From IMG/VR virus record IMGVR_UViG_3300032132_000248, positions 1 to 64,000 of that record: a stretch of DNA of 64,000 bases; one strand, given 5' to 3'. The notes beneath the pieces were generated by a model. The model worked only from the letters and a program-made list of their open reading frames with translations. It ran no database searches and had not been told where the DNA came from. Shown here one piece after another: positions 1 through 8,977 of this stretch. The stretch is from a virus. Each line of letters opens with the position of its first letter. Positions within the stretch are counted from its first letter, which is position 1. The position numbers and the translations under genes were made by a program.

Positions 1-1069
1 ATACTGTAGGTTCTACTGATTCGGAAATTCTTTTATATTGTTTACCATTAATAGTAATTGATTCTTCTGATTTACCATGCATCCAAGCATCACCTTTACC
101 ACCTGCTGGGTCTTCCAAATCATCTTCATCTTCGTCACCACCGAATTGTTCATCTCCATACTCAGCCGCCTGTCTAAACATATCCATAACTTCTTTTCTA
201 CCAAATTTTAAACCTTTTTTACCACTAGGAAATTCGCTTTTATATGTTCCAGCATCTACATGATTTGCTAAATTTAACAAATGTTCTCTCGCATCTTCAT
301 CATATATATCATGAATTCCTGCTCTAAATTTTTCCCAATTACCACTCTTTGCTGAATCTACCATTCCAGAATATTTATCAGATGCATCAGGTGCTGAATT
401 AGCTACAGAATCAAACATATGATCACTATCTGGTGAAAAACCTTTACCATATTTTATATCACCAACTTCATCTTTTGGTTTTGTTTTATCAGGATATATT
501 TTTTCATAATCCTCTGGATCATAAAAATCTGGCTCCCCTTCATCATCTGGTTCTCTTGCACCTTCAGGTGGTTCACCTTGAAAATCTGCATCAGTTCCTG
601 TATCTCCGCCCATTCCTTGTTTAGCCAAATCTGATGCTTTATCCATACCCTTAGAATGAAAATCATCATCATCTGTATCTGCATCAGTTTTACCTTTTGG
701 TTTTGCTCTTCCTTCTTCATCATCCCAAGAATCATCAGGGTCTCCACGAGTAGGATCATCATCAAGTGCTGTATCTAAGTTATCAATATCATCGGGGTCA
801 TCATCAAAATCTCTTTCGTAATCTCCACCACTAAATTTATCAGATGGTTTGTCGTCATCTCCCTTTGTACTATCGGGGTCTATATACTTACCTGAACTTT
901 TAGCCTTATCATAGTTGTCTTTATCTTTAAATACAACTGTTTTACCACCACCTTTAGGTTTTAATTTCATTACGGCTTCAGGCATATAATCTTCTAAAGT
1001 AGGTAACGGATCACCCCATTTTCGGTCTGACCATTTAGATTCTTTTATAATATCTTTTAACTTAATCAC
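1..1069 (-). CDS. Acidic core/internal-type protein, 3' end off the left edge
   Basis: An open frame of about 356 codons starts at GTG 1069 and runs off the left edge. The GTG directly follows the TAA of the upstream gene (TAAGTG), so the two are coupled. The start MIKLKDIIKESK has the short amphipathic helix plus (I/L)-x-E pattern seen on many small proteins here. Residues 13-28 (WSDRKWGDPLPTLEDY) nearly repeat residues 215-230 of the neighbouring 338-aa protein. The rest is Asp/Glu/Gly-rich and low in complexity, and the visible part ends near an ESVEP segment. By position after gp21 it could be a core or internal head protein. No enzyme domain is recognised, and the function is inferred from context only. 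Confidence 0.75.
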   Translation of the reverse strand, partial: MIKLKDIIKESKWSDRKWGDPLPTLEDYMPEAVMKLKPKGGGKTVVFKDKDNYDKAKSSGKYIDPDSTKGDDDKPSDKFSGGDYERDFDDDPDDIDNLDTALDDDPTRGDPDDSWDDEEGRAKPKGKTDADTDDDDFHSKGMDKASDLAKQGMGGDTGTDADFQGEPPEGAREPDDEGEPDFYDPEDYEKIYPDKTKPKDEVGDIKYGKGFSPDSDHMFDSVANSAPDASDKYSGMVDSAKSGNWEKFRAGIHDIYDEDAREHLLNLANHVDAGTYKSEFPSGKKGLKFGRKEVMDMFRQAAEYGDEQFGGDEDEDDLEDPAGGKGDAWMHGKSEESITINGKQYKRISESVEPTV

Positions 1070-2086
1070 TTATTTACCAAGTTTCTTAGACCATTTTCCC
1101 TGTTTAGGTGCCGATCCTGAAAGTTTAGCAATTTGATCTTTTAAAGAATCTCTTTGTTTTCTAAGATTTTCAGCTCTTGCAGATCCACCAGGCTCATTCT
1201 CCATTTGTGCAATTCTAAGTCTTAATTTACTTAACTTTGATCTCATACTTTTAAGTTTTGGGTCAGCTGCAGCTTCATCAACTTTATCATCATCATCTTT
1301 TCCTTTTTTCTTATCTAACATTTTTTTAAATGCAGCTTTCTGTGCAGATGATTGTGCTTCTTCAACTTTTTCCTCTTTTTTCAACGTAGATTTTACATAA
1401 TCTGCCAAAGTAGGTAAAGGATCACCCCAATTTCTATCTTTCCAAGGATCTGTAGATTCTTTTTTTACTGATTTTGAAATAGCCTTTCTGCGATTTCTCA
1501 AATATTCATCACTATCATCTGAATCTCCGTCATTATCTATATCATCATCTTCCTGTCCTACTGGATCCAATTCTTTCTCTTCTTCTTCATCCATATCATA
1601 ATATCTATTAATAATATGTCCCATATCTTCATATAAAGCTGACATTCTCTCTTGAAGTGATTTTGCTTCAGTGGAAATTTTATTAAATTGTCCTGAAAGA
1701 GCACCTAATTCTTTCATATTACGATTAACAGTAATTTTATCAAACCATTCTTCAGTTTCACTTAAAGCATGTTGTCTGGATGTTTTTGCTAAATAAGAAA
1801 GAGTTTCAGCAACACTTTTTAGATCATGTTTACCATAAATTGCTTCACCCAATTTTGGAAATGCTTTCAATGCATGATTAAATTTACCTGCATTGACTGG
1901 TGCGTGAGTTTCCTCTTCTTCAACAAGACTTTTTAATTTAATATTAGGTTTCTTATCTTCCACTTTTTTTGGATTAATTTTAGTTCTAAATATATCCATA
2001 TCCATCATTGCAGGTTGTGATACAAATCCACCAGCTATAATATGTTCTGCCATTTGTTTTAAAGTTGTTTTCTTCTTTTTAGCCAT
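1070..2086 (-). CDS. Putative prohead core/scaffold-like protein
   Basis: A 338-aa highly charged protein with a predicted helical or coiled-coil region (about residues 120-165), an acidic run (165-195) and a Lys/Glu-rich C-terminal coil (270-325). The N-terminus is very basic (MAKKKK). Residues 210-230 repeat a segment of the next gene (WGDPLPTL core). VEEA (240s) and VDEA (269-272) resemble gp21-type cleavage sites. It lies three genes after gp21, roughly where T4 encodes the gp22 core protein, so a scaffold or core role is plausible; sequence similarity to gp22 is not evident by eye. GGAG lies before ATG 2086. Confidence 0.7.
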   Translation of the reverse strand: MAKKKKTTLKQMAEHIIAGGFVSQPAMMDMDIFRTKINPKKVEDKKPNIKLKSLVEEEETHAPVNAGKFNHALKAFPKLGEAIYGKHDLKSVAETLSYLAKTSRQHALSETEEWFDKITVNRNMKELGALSGQFNKISTEAKSLQERMSALYEDMGHIINRYYDMDEEEEKELDPVGQEDDDIDNDGDSDDSDEYLRNRRKAISKSVKKESTDPWKDRNWGDPLPTLADYVKSTLKKEEKVEEAQSSAQKAAFKKMLDKKKGKDDDDKVDEAAADPKLKSMRSKLSKLRLRIAQMENEPGGSARAENLRKQRDSLKDQIAKLSGSAPKQGKWSKKLGK

Positions 2087-2101
2087 TTTTATTCTCCATA
2101 A

Positions 2102-2419
2102 TTATCTCAATTTTCCAGTAGGTGTGTATCTTCTAAATCCACTTCTTACCTTAGTCCATAATTGTTGTATAAAATTTATTTCTCCATGATGGGTTCTTCG
2201 AACATCACCCTGTTGAATTCCTCTTTGTAAATCCATTGCATCATATTTATGACTTTTTACTCCATTCATCATAGTTTTAATAACTTGTTCTGATGCTTTA
2301 CCTAAAATCTTTGACATTTTAACAAGATCAATATCAACTTGTTTAGATGCTTCTGGTGAACTAAATGCTGGAAGTTCATTCAATTCTCTTTCCATTATAT
2401 TTTTATATGATGATTTCAT
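2102..2419 (-). CDS. Small head-module protein, unknown
   Basis: A 105-aa protein starting MKSSYKNIMERELNELPAF, with ATG overlapping the upstream stop (ATGA). The first 20 residues form a possible amphipathic helix ending at a hydrophobic-x-E site. The rest is basic and helical with no recognised domain. Its place between gp21 and the core-like protein suggests a capsid-assembly or internal protein. Function unknown. Confidence 0.7.
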   Translation of the reverse strand: MKSSYKNIMERELNELPAFSSPEASKQVDIDLVKMSKILGKASEQVIKTMMNGVKSHKYDAMDLQRGIQQGDVRRTHHGEINFIQQLWTKVRSGFRRYTPTGKLR

Positions 2420-2646
2420 TTAACTCTTTCCTTTTTAATTCTTACATGCTTCCAAGCTTCTGAACCAATATTGTCTTCCATATATTTTTCTGCTGCCTTC
2501 TTTGAATTAAACACCGCTCTCATTCCACCATAAATTTGTTTAGGTAGAGTTAAAACAAACTTATAATCCGATTCTTCAAAAACATCATTCTTTTCAAGAA
2601 TAAAATCATTCCATTTACGCCAACTAAAAGTTTCATGCATTTTCAT
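2416..2646 (-). CDS. Small head-module protein, unknown
   Basis: A 76-aa protein rich in aromatic and basic residues (RKW, YKF, YMED), starting at ATG 2646 in a TAATG overlap with the gp21 stop. The phrase FNSKKAAEKYMEDN resembles a small alpha/beta unit, but I do not recognise the family. Tight coupling to the protease gene implies co-expression with head assembly. Confidence 0.65.
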   Translation of the reverse strand: MKMHETFSWRKWNDFILEKNDVFEESDYKFVLTLPKQIYGGMRAVFNSKKAAEKYMEDNIGSEAWKHVRIKKERVK

Positions 2647-3269
2647 TATGCACCTCGCAAAATATCATTAATAATAGATTCTGCTTTACAATAATCACCA
2701 CAAGTTCTACCTACAGGATTCTGACGATCTACTGATTCTTGCATTGGATACATAAAAGCTCCTTGTGTAGATGGATTGGAAACGAAGTCAAATGCTATCA
2801 ATTCAAAATCTGGTTGCACTTCTTGTGCTTCGTCATCACCTGATTCTGATACAGTTTCTACTGAACCCATTCCACGAGATGAAATACCCAACTTAATACC
2901 TGCTTTAAATAATTCTGTTAAAATATTACCTGCTGGAGTTCCTAATACCTCTACTGTACCAACCAAATCATGATTATTCCAATGCATTTCTTTAATATTA
3001 TGAGAAACATTTTGTAAGTTTACTACCGAACTTTCTGGATGATCTAATTCACCTAAAGCTCGTTGTTCTTTAATAAAAGATTCCGTATATTTTTTAGCTT
3101 CTCTCATCAATACTTCTTTTGGATATACTCTACCATTTTGATTTTTAGCTTCTGCCCTCTGTAATACTCCGCGAACAACTAATCTACCGTTATTTTCTTT
3201 CATAGATTCATTTATTTGTTCTCTTGTTATTTCAAAAGGTAAATAATCTACTAATAATTCTCGATTCAT
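2646..3269 (-). CDS. gp21: Prohead protease, T4 gp21-like (peptidase U9 family)
   Basis: A 207-aa serine protease that would mature the prohead by cutting core, capsid and internal proteins. GELDHPE carries the likely catalytic His (H77) and KLGISSRGMG carries the Ser nucleophile (S130 or S131), the typical herpesvirus/T4 protease arrangement. The fold ends near residue 165, where QPDFELIAFDFVSNPS is also typical. The C-terminal part, with GDYCKAESIINDIL, may be autoprocessed. In T4 the recognised site is (I/L)-x-E, and many proteins in this window carry such sites near their N-termini or between domains. Length matches T4 gp21 (about 212 aa). Confidence 0.93.
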   Translation of the reverse strand: MNRELLVDYLPFEITREQINESMKENNGRLVVRGVLQRAEAKNQNGRVYPKEVLMREAKKYTESFIKEQRALGELDHPESSVVNLQNVSHNIKEMHWNNHDLVGTVEVLGTPAGNILTELFKAGIKLGISSRGMGSVETVSESGDDEAQEVQPDFELIAFDFVSNPSTQGAFMYPMQESVDRQNPVGRTCGDYCKAESIINDILRGA

Positions 3270-3270
3270 A

Positions 3271-3513
3271 TTATTTCATCCTCTTTACTAATGAGATCAT
3301 TTCTCTCATAAATTTTGTTACATTTTTCTGATATGAGTTAGTTAATTGGTCTGATAACTTTCCATTCGGTATATCAGCTCTCATCCTATCTGCTAACGCA
3401 TTCATATGTAATCTCATACGACTTTCATCTCCTTGAATCTGTCTTTTAATTTTTTTAGCCTTTGCTATATCTTTTATATCTTCCGTAAATAAAAGATTTT
3501 TTAATTTCAACAT
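3271..3513 (-). CDS. Small helical head-module protein
   Basis: An 80-aa basic, all-helical protein starting MLKLKNLLFTEDIKD, one of the targeting-like N-termini found across this window. It sits between the 145-aa protein and gp21, where T4 encodes the small core proteins gp67 and gp68, so a core role is possible. No sequence family recognised. Confidence 0.65.
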   Translation of the reverse strand: MLKLKNLLFTEDIKDIAKAKKIKRQIQGDESRMRLHMNALADRMRADIPNGKLSDQLTNSYQKNVTKFMREMISLVKRMK

Positions 3514-3950
3514 TAATATAATTGTCCTACTCTTTTAGCCAACTTTATTAATCGCTCACTAATTCTTCGCATAGCCTTATGAGTATTTTTCCAATATGAC
3601 CTTGAATCAACATCCATCTCATTCTTCAATCTTACATTCATTTTAGTCAATTTATCAATTTCTGCAAGATGATCTCTAATCTCTCTCATAGATCGACCAA
3701 TTTTTTGTTTAGGTGTTATACTATCATCATTTCTATAATCGTGATATTTACCTTCAACAATTTTATACCCAGTTGAATTAGTAGCTAGCTCTTTCTTTTT
3801 CTTCTTACTAACTTTCCCCTTTCCACTAAATGCAAACGGAGTCTGATATCCTGGTACATTTCCAGTAAAAGTTGTTTCGGCCAACTTTTCATCATCTAAC
3901 AATTCTATTATTGTTCTACGAATGAAGTTTTTTAGATTTTCTTGAGACAT
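3513..3950 (-). CDS. Small head-module protein with TGNVPGYQTPFAF motif
   Basis: A 145-aa protein. Residues 1-25 form an amphipathic helix ending in an acidic stretch (LLDDEKLAE). Then comes TTFTGNVPGYQTPFAF, a segment I associate with small proteins beside the portal in marine T4-like phages, although that memory could not be checked here. A Lys-rich linker and a helical C-terminus follow. The start overlaps the upstream 294-aa gene by 35 nt. Likely a core or assembly protein; no enzymatic motif. Confidence 0.7.
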   Translation of the reverse strand: MSQENLKNFIRRTIIELLDDEKLAETTFTGNVPGYQTPFAFSGKGKVSKKKKKELATNSTGYKIVEGKYHDYRNDDSITPKQKIGRSMREIRDHLAEIDKLTKMNVRLKNEMDVDSRSYWKNTHKAMRRISERLIKLAKRVGQLY

Positions 3951-4800
3951 CTTCTAATTCCTTAACAAGTTCATAATATCGCATTAGAGTAATTACTTTA
4001 TTTTCAGTCCCTTTATTATTCTCCGAAAGTGCATCAGCCTGTGCAATTACTTCTTTTAATTTTATACTAGTAATATCATCAGTTACACTAGGTACCAAAT
4101 TTTTCAAAGCATCCTTAATATTAATCACCTCACCTTCAATAAATTCTGATAAGGAGTTTGTATTTGATACGTTATTAATATATTTTCTCAAAACTTCTTT
4201 TTGAGCATGACTTAATGTACTATATTTTTTATTAAATTTTTCTACCATTAAAGTATAGGCTAATAATTTAACATCTTTAGACTCATCAATATATTCTTGA
4301 GCTAATTCACTTTTTGGTTTCTGTTTAGAAGTTTCTGTAATTAGCGATTCAACTATATAATCTCTAGAATCTACAATTTCTTTCGGATTTATATCTTCCC
4401 CAGTAGTTTCATATAAAAATAATTTATAAATAGATGCTAATCGTCTATAATTTGGCATTCTAGTAGAAAATAAAGCACCTACGTCATAAGTTTCTTTAAT
4501 ATCTTTAATAAGATTAAACTTTTCTGATCTAAGTGTTTTATTTGAAAGTCTTTGTCTACTTTTAATTACTGCGTCCACCAATCTATCAGCCTTATCACGA
4601 CGCTTATATGTTTCTGTAGTAAGTATATTATATAATTCTAACTCTTTTCCTAAAGCAGAATTTTTATGAAAATGCTTTTTAATCAAAGCTACTGCCTTTG
4701 ACTCTACATTTTCCATTATATCCGCAGTCACCTGTCGGGTCAATACTTCAAATAGCACACCAGTATTTTTAATCTTAGTGTGTCTTAATCGTTTAGACAT
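3916..4800 (-). CDS. Conserved-looking helical protein next to portal
   Basis: A 294-aa mostly helical protein, basic at the N-terminus (MSKRLRHTKIKN), with no recognised catalytic motif. It follows the portal gene after a 60-bp gap and precedes the small core-type genes, so a structural or assembly role in the head is inferred. ATG 4800 has TTGGAG about 8 nt upstream. Its last 35 nt overlap the next gene. Confidence 0.75.
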   Translation of the reverse strand: MSKRLRHTKIKNTGVLFEVLTRQVTADIMENVESKAVALIKKHFHKNSALGKELELYNILTTETYKRRDKADRLVDAVIKSRQRLSNKTLRSEKFNLIKDIKETYDVGALFSTRMPNYRRLASIYKLFLYETTGEDINPKEIVDSRDYIVESLITETSKQKPKSELAQEYIDESKDVKLLAYTLMVEKFNKKYSTLSHAQKEVLRKYINNVSNTNSLSEFIEGEVINIKDALKNLVPSVTDDITSIKLKEVIAQADALSENNKGTENKVITLMRYYELVKELEDVSRKSKKLHS

Positions 4801-4860
4801 AAATCACTCCAATATAGTTTGTCATAAATAAATATAAAACTTCTTAAATATTGATTAACT
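4801..4860. other. Intergenic gap with ATAAATATA element
   Basis: A 60-bp AT-rich gap between portal and the 294-aa gene. It holds ATAAATATA on the plus strand (4828-4836) and TTGGAG for the next gene. No terminator seen. Confidence 0.4.
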
Positions 4861-6699
4861 TTACTTATTATTAACATCTTCTTTATACTCTTCATCTATT
4901 TCATCAACTTCATTTATTAGGGTTATATCAGATTTACGTTTTAAAGTATTCTTAAGCTTATCCAAATGTGCTAAAGCCATAATTTTACCGTATTTTGGAT
5001 TACTAGATGCTTGTTTTTTCTTTTCATGCGCCCCTAATGGGTCTCTGCCTCTAATATGACTGTCTTTTTTATAATGTGATGGTTCCTTGGGTCTACCTGC
5101 ACCTTCCCAGCCACCTTCTGGACTTCCACCTTCTGGACCTAAATCATCATCTTCTAATTCATGTCCAGTTCTTCCCATCGCCATATCTGAAGGTGTTCCT
5201 TGTGATTCGCCAGATTTTGATGGATCGTTTCCTTCATTTTCAATTTGACCTCGACGGAATTTTTGTTTATAATCATATACAATCTTATTATCTTCTGATT
5301 TAATTTCTTCATCTGTAAACTTAAATATATTCTTATAAATCCATTCCGAAGAAAGTAAACCATCAGTTAACATAGATGACGCAAGAGAAGTTTTTTCATT
5401 CCACAAAGAAATTTTTTCTTGTTCATAAATTGTAGATGGACTCATTAATTCTAAATCAAAATTAACTAATTCTTCATCTGTAAATCCTTGAGCATACAAA
5501 TGAACAATACCAATCTTCATTAATTCACTCATTACAATTCTTTGAATTCTTTCAATAGTGCGAGCAAATCTTACATCTTCTGCCGCAAGTGTTGCCTTTT
5601 CCCCTACATTCTCATCAAATCCCAAATATGGTTTTGGGATACGTAATGAAGCCAATAATTTATTTCTTAAATACTCTATATCTTCTACTGCTTCATATGT
5701 CAATCCTGGCAATGAATCAACTTGAGTTCCACTATCTCCACCTCTAACTGGCATAAAGAAATCTTCAGTAATATTCTGCATATTATATCTAAGATTATAA
5801 TCGCCAGTAGCCTTATCTACAACTGGTGCTTTTTTCATCTTATCAATAATTTGATTCATATAATTATCAACTTCTGCAGGAGGGATATTACCAATATCAA
5901 CTTTAAATATTCTTTTTTCAGGTGCTCTCATGATTCTGTGAATCAACATAGCATCTTCCATAAGAGATAATTGTTTCCAAGTCTTTCTACCACCTTCAAT
6001 CATTGATTTGCCATAAGGAAGATAATTTGAATCGGAAAGTAATCTGAAATGTGCTATTTCATAATTTTCAAATTCTTCTATCCTACTGCTAATAGAATGT
6101 TGAGCAGCCCCACCAGAAGTTCCTGATTCTAATTTAAATTTTACGTATTCTGGATTCTCTGGATCTTCGTTTTCTAATCTAGTTACATCATAAACAGATA
6201 AAGGTTCTACATTTCTAATACCGAAACGGTCATCAATATCTAATCTTAAATAGAAATCTCCATACTTACACATATTACGAACCCACGGCCATAAATTAAA
6301 TTCTATATTTAATACATCGTAATATAAATTATGTAAAATTTTAAAAATATTATCATTGGGTGTATTGATTTCAAGTACATTTCCATACTCACTTTTCATC
6401 GTAGATTCATCTGCATATATATCTAATGCAGAAGAAAGTATAGCATCCCCATCCATTGATTCGTAATCTCTAAATAACCCAAGTCGTAACGACTTAACTA
6501 ACTGATTATCTGAATAACCAGACAGTCCTGCACCACCAGTAGAATAAATCTTCTTATATCTATCAATCAATCCTCTAGTTGGCATATATTGAGATTTACT
6601 AGTATCAACCACTTTTAATCGTCGTCCACCTACATTCCTAACAATTACGTTTGTTGAAAATAATCTCCTTAATCTATTTCTTAAGCTTGTATCAGCCAT
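4861..6699 (-). CDS. gp20: Portal vertex protein, T4 gp20-like
   Basis: A 612-aa portal subunit that forms the DNA-translocation channel and nucleates head assembly. The stretch DAILSSALDIYADEST (about residues 84-99), followed by the clip and wing region with GDFYLRLDID, MPVRGGDSG and SLRIPKPYLG, is typical of T4-like gp20. Residues about 485-565 are an acidic Gly/Pro/Ser-rich tail extension and the last 45 are helical and charged. It is 11 nt downstream of the terminase gene, as expected for a packaging module. T4 gp20 is 524 aa, so this one is longer, mainly at the C-terminus. Confidence 0.92.
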   Translation of the reverse strand: MADTSLRNRLRRLFSTNVIVRNVGGRRLKVVDTSKSQYMPTRGLIDRYKKIYSTGGAGLSGYSDNQLVKSLRLGLFRDYESMDGDAILSSALDIYADESTMKSEYGNVLEINTPNDNIFKILHNLYYDVLNIEFNLWPWVRNMCKYGDFYLRLDIDDRFGIRNVEPLSVYDVTRLENEDPENPEYVKFKLESGTSGGAAQHSISSRIEEFENYEIAHFRLLSDSNYLPYGKSMIEGGRKTWKQLSLMEDAMLIHRIMRAPEKRIFKVDIGNIPPAEVDNYMNQIIDKMKKAPVVDKATGDYNLRYNMQNITEDFFMPVRGGDSGTQVDSLPGLTYEAVEDIEYLRNKLLASLRIPKPYLGFDENVGEKATLAAEDVRFARTIERIQRIVMSELMKIGIVHLYAQGFTDEELVNFDLELMSPSTIYEQEKISLWNEKTSLASSMLTDGLLSSEWIYKNIFKFTDEEIKSEDNKIVYDYKQKFRRGQIENEGNDPSKSGESQGTPSDMAMGRTGHELEDDDLGPEGGSPEGGWEGAGRPKEPSHYKKDSHIRGRDPLGAHEKKKQASSNPKYGKIMALAHLDKLKNTLKRKSDITLINEVDEIDEEYKEDVNNK

Positions 6700-6709
6700 T
6701 TTTACCTCT

Positions 6710-8287
6710 TTATTTAATTAACCATTCTAATGATTCTTTTTTCTTATCAATTTCCCATTTCCAACTATCATTTTCATCAGTTTGAGTATATATAGCTGGA
6801 TTCATACTTATACCAGAAATAGCTTTCTTCTGTAATTCTATTCCTTCCGCTCTTAAACGTAAAGCGGTATCTCGTATCCATAATCCCATACCAAATGACA
6901 TCACTAAGTCATCATTATATCCTGACATAGCTTCTGCCCTATTATTGTTATATATAAATACGAATAATTCATCAATTAACCTCTGGGAAGAAACTATAAC
7001 AGATTTCTCTCTAAAAAATTCTTCTAATTTTGCTATAACTAATGGTCTTGTCTTCATAGACATTGTAAAACCAGGAACCATTTGTTTTTCTTGTCCATAA
7101 ATTTTATTTGTCATTTGTTTTTGTGTATCTACATATTGTAAATCTTTTGACATATAAAATAAGTTTTCATAATCTCTATCTATACACTGTTGTATAGCTG
7201 CCCAACCAATTGATGCATTCTCAATAACTAATAATGCATTGTTATATTCCTGTGATATATTTACAAGTAAGTTACCAAAATCTTTAGTTCCAATCTTTCC
7301 TTTATATTCTGCTACTTGTTTACAATCTTCTACTTCCATAACATGAAATGCTGAATAATCTGTTCCATCGCCCCTACTAACGTCAGCACTCACTACATAA
7401 TCTTTTGTATAATTTGGTTGTTCCCATACCCAAACATTACTATCTACTCCTCGTCGTTCAATTGGATCTCTAACATGATCAACTTTATATTCTTCCAATA
7501 TACGACCATCAATTACCATCTGACCAGAAGTTACAAAATCACAATCACATTCTTGTGCTGCCATTGAAGGACCTAATAATTTATCTTGATGATCTCTCCA
7601 CTCTTGGTCCCTATCTGGATGTACTGACCAATGTAACTTTAAAATATTCCATTCATTTAAACCATCTTCAGCATCAATCCAAGTTTTATGAAACCAATTA
7701 CCAACACCATTTGGTGTAGAAAGTGCTATACATCTTCCACCTAATGCCAAAGTTTGAGATGCAGCAGTCCATATTGAATCTATTCTAGGAATAAATGCAG
7801 CCTCATCTAAAATCAACAATGACAATGCTTCTGATCTACCAGCCTCTTCAGAACTTGCTACTGCTTTTATTTGAGAACCATTCTTATATCTTAATGACAA
7901 TTTATTATCTTCTACACATTTTTGTTTTAGCCAAGTTGGTAAACTAGCATGCATTACCCTAACTTTAGTAACCAAATTTTTAGCTACATCTTGTTTAGTT
8001 GCAATAACCAATATATTCTTATCATCATAAAATGTCATCATCCATAATGCATACCCTGCAGTTAATGTTGATATACCTAACTGTCGGGCTTTTAGAAGAA
8101 CATTATAATCCTTATTAACAAATTCTTTTAAAGTTTTCTCTTGATAACTGTATAAATCAAATTTTATTTTACCTTTTTGTGGATGTTGAATATAACAATA
8201 TCTTCTTAAAAAATGTACAGGATCTTTTGCACACTTTTTAAATTCGAGTCTAATAGCTTCTTTTATTTGTTTTTTATCTGTATTCAT
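6710..8287 (-). CDS. terL: Terminase large subunit, T4 gp17-like
   Basis: A 525-aa packaging motor and headful nuclease. The ATPase domain has a Walker A-like KARQLGIST (66-74), Walker B LLILDEA (157-163) and the coupling motif STP (190-192). The RNase H-like nuclease domain shows SADVSRGDG (D302), LVIEN (E356) and YNDDLVMSF (D459/D460), the three expected acidic clusters. Length is near that of marine T4-like homologues (T4 gp17 is 610 aa). It lies immediately upstream of the portal gene. No small terminase (gp16) was recognised nearby. Confidence 0.95.
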   Translation of the reverse strand: MNTDKKQIKEAIRLEFKKCAKDPVHFLRRYCYIQHPQKGKIKFDLYSYQEKTLKEFVNKDYNVLLKARQLGISTLTAGYALWMMTFYDDKNILVIATKQDVAKNLVTKVRVMHASLPTWLKQKCVEDNKLSLRYKNGSQIKAVASSEEAGRSEALSLLILDEAAFIPRIDSIWTAASQTLALGGRCIALSTPNGVGNWFHKTWIDAEDGLNEWNILKLHWSVHPDRDQEWRDHQDKLLGPSMAAQECDCDFVTSGQMVIDGRILEEYKVDHVRDPIERRGVDSNVWVWEQPNYTKDYVVSADVSRGDGTDYSAFHVMEVEDCKQVAEYKGKIGTKDFGNLLVNISQEYNNALLVIENASIGWAAIQQCIDRDYENLFYMSKDLQYVDTQKQMTNKIYGQEKQMVPGFTMSMKTRPLVIAKLEEFFREKSVIVSSQRLIDELFVFIYNNNRAEAMSGYNDDLVMSFGMGLWIRDTALRLRAEGIELQKKAISGISMNPAIYTQTDENDSWKWEIDKKKESLEWLIK

Positions 8288-8289
8288 TA

Positions 8290-8661
8290 TTATAAAATAT
8301 TAGTTATACGATTAAAAGTATACGTTATCGCCGCAGATATAATTGCGCCAGATGTAAAATATAACCATTTATTTTCGTACCAAGATGATTTAACTAACTT
8401 TGTTTTTTTTTCAAGTAACTTAACATCATTTTCTAAAACATCAATTTTTTCTTCTAATTTTAATGTGAGAGTACTGTCCGAAAATATAACTTCCTTATGT
8501 ATATATATCAACTTATTTTGTAGATTTACAATATTTTTTAAAGAATCTACTTCAAACTGTAAATTCTGAACATTTATTGCAATTTTTTTTGATTCTTCAT
8601 CAGTAAGCGTAACTTGAGCAGAACAAAATGCAGTTATTAATAATATTAATATCCATTTCAT
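8290..8661 (-). CDS. Exported coiled-coil protein with C-terminal TM; possible u-spanin
   Basis: A 123-aa protein with an N-terminal signal-like segment (MKWILILLITAFCSAQ, C13 a possible but imperfect lipobox Cys), a long heptad-like helical middle (about 25-90) and a C-terminal membrane helix (about 97-115). An exported or lipidated N-terminus, a coiled coil and a C-terminal TM is the layout of a unimolecular spanin, which fuses inner and outer membranes at lysis. The family was not recognised by sequence and the lipobox has Phe at -1, so the lysis role is inferred from topology only. Confidence 0.6.
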   Translation of the reverse strand: MKWILILLITAFCSAQVTLTDEESKKIAINVQNLQFEVDSLKNIVNLQNKLIYIHKEVIFSDSTLTLKLEEKIDVLENDVKLLEKKTKLVKSSWYENKWLYFTSGAIISAAITYTFNRITNIL

Positions 8662-8680
8662 TATAATTAAAAAGATCCAA

Positions 8681-8968
8681 TTATCTCAATAAAGTTACGG
8701 TAGTACCGCCAACATTGACGACCTTTTTTAATGCGATTGGATATATTTGTCCTGTTACTAATCCTGCGCTAATTGTTCCTGTACCATTAACTGGAGTCAA
8801 AGTATAATTAGTTCCAGCATTAACTATAAATGCTGTACTAAAATTTGACCCTGTAGCTTCAAAGGTTGTACTTGCTCCTACCGCCTGCACCACTTCTCCA
8901 TATGCATTTTGAGTAGTTTCAACTGCTTTAGTTCTCCCTACAAATGATCCTTGTACTGCTGTTGCCAT
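8681..8968 (-). CDS. Small beta-rich protein, possible virion decoration
   Basis: A 95-aa protein rich in Thr, Val, Ala and Gly, without Cys or Trp, and with beta-strand-like alternation from about residue 30 to the end. This composition fits a small capsid-decoration or fibre-type protein, but no family is recognised. It is in the packaging/head cluster and has GGAG before ATG 8968. Confidence 0.65.
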   Translation of the reverse strand: MATAVQGSFVGRTKAVETTQNAYGEVVQAVGASTTFEATGSNFSTAFIVNAGTNYTLTPVNGTGTISAGLVTGQIYPIALKKVVNVGGTTVTLLR

Positions 8969-8977
8969 TATTTACTC

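Noticed and set aside
433-624. Plus-strand ORFs of 60-118 codons throughout the window
   Set aside because: All overlap clear minus-strand genes, have low-complexity compositions typical of the reverse strand of AT-rich genes, and lack ribosome sites or recognisable motifs.
454-765. Minus-strand 103-codon ORF
   Set aside because: It is a frame shadow of the acidic partial gene that begins at GTG 1069.
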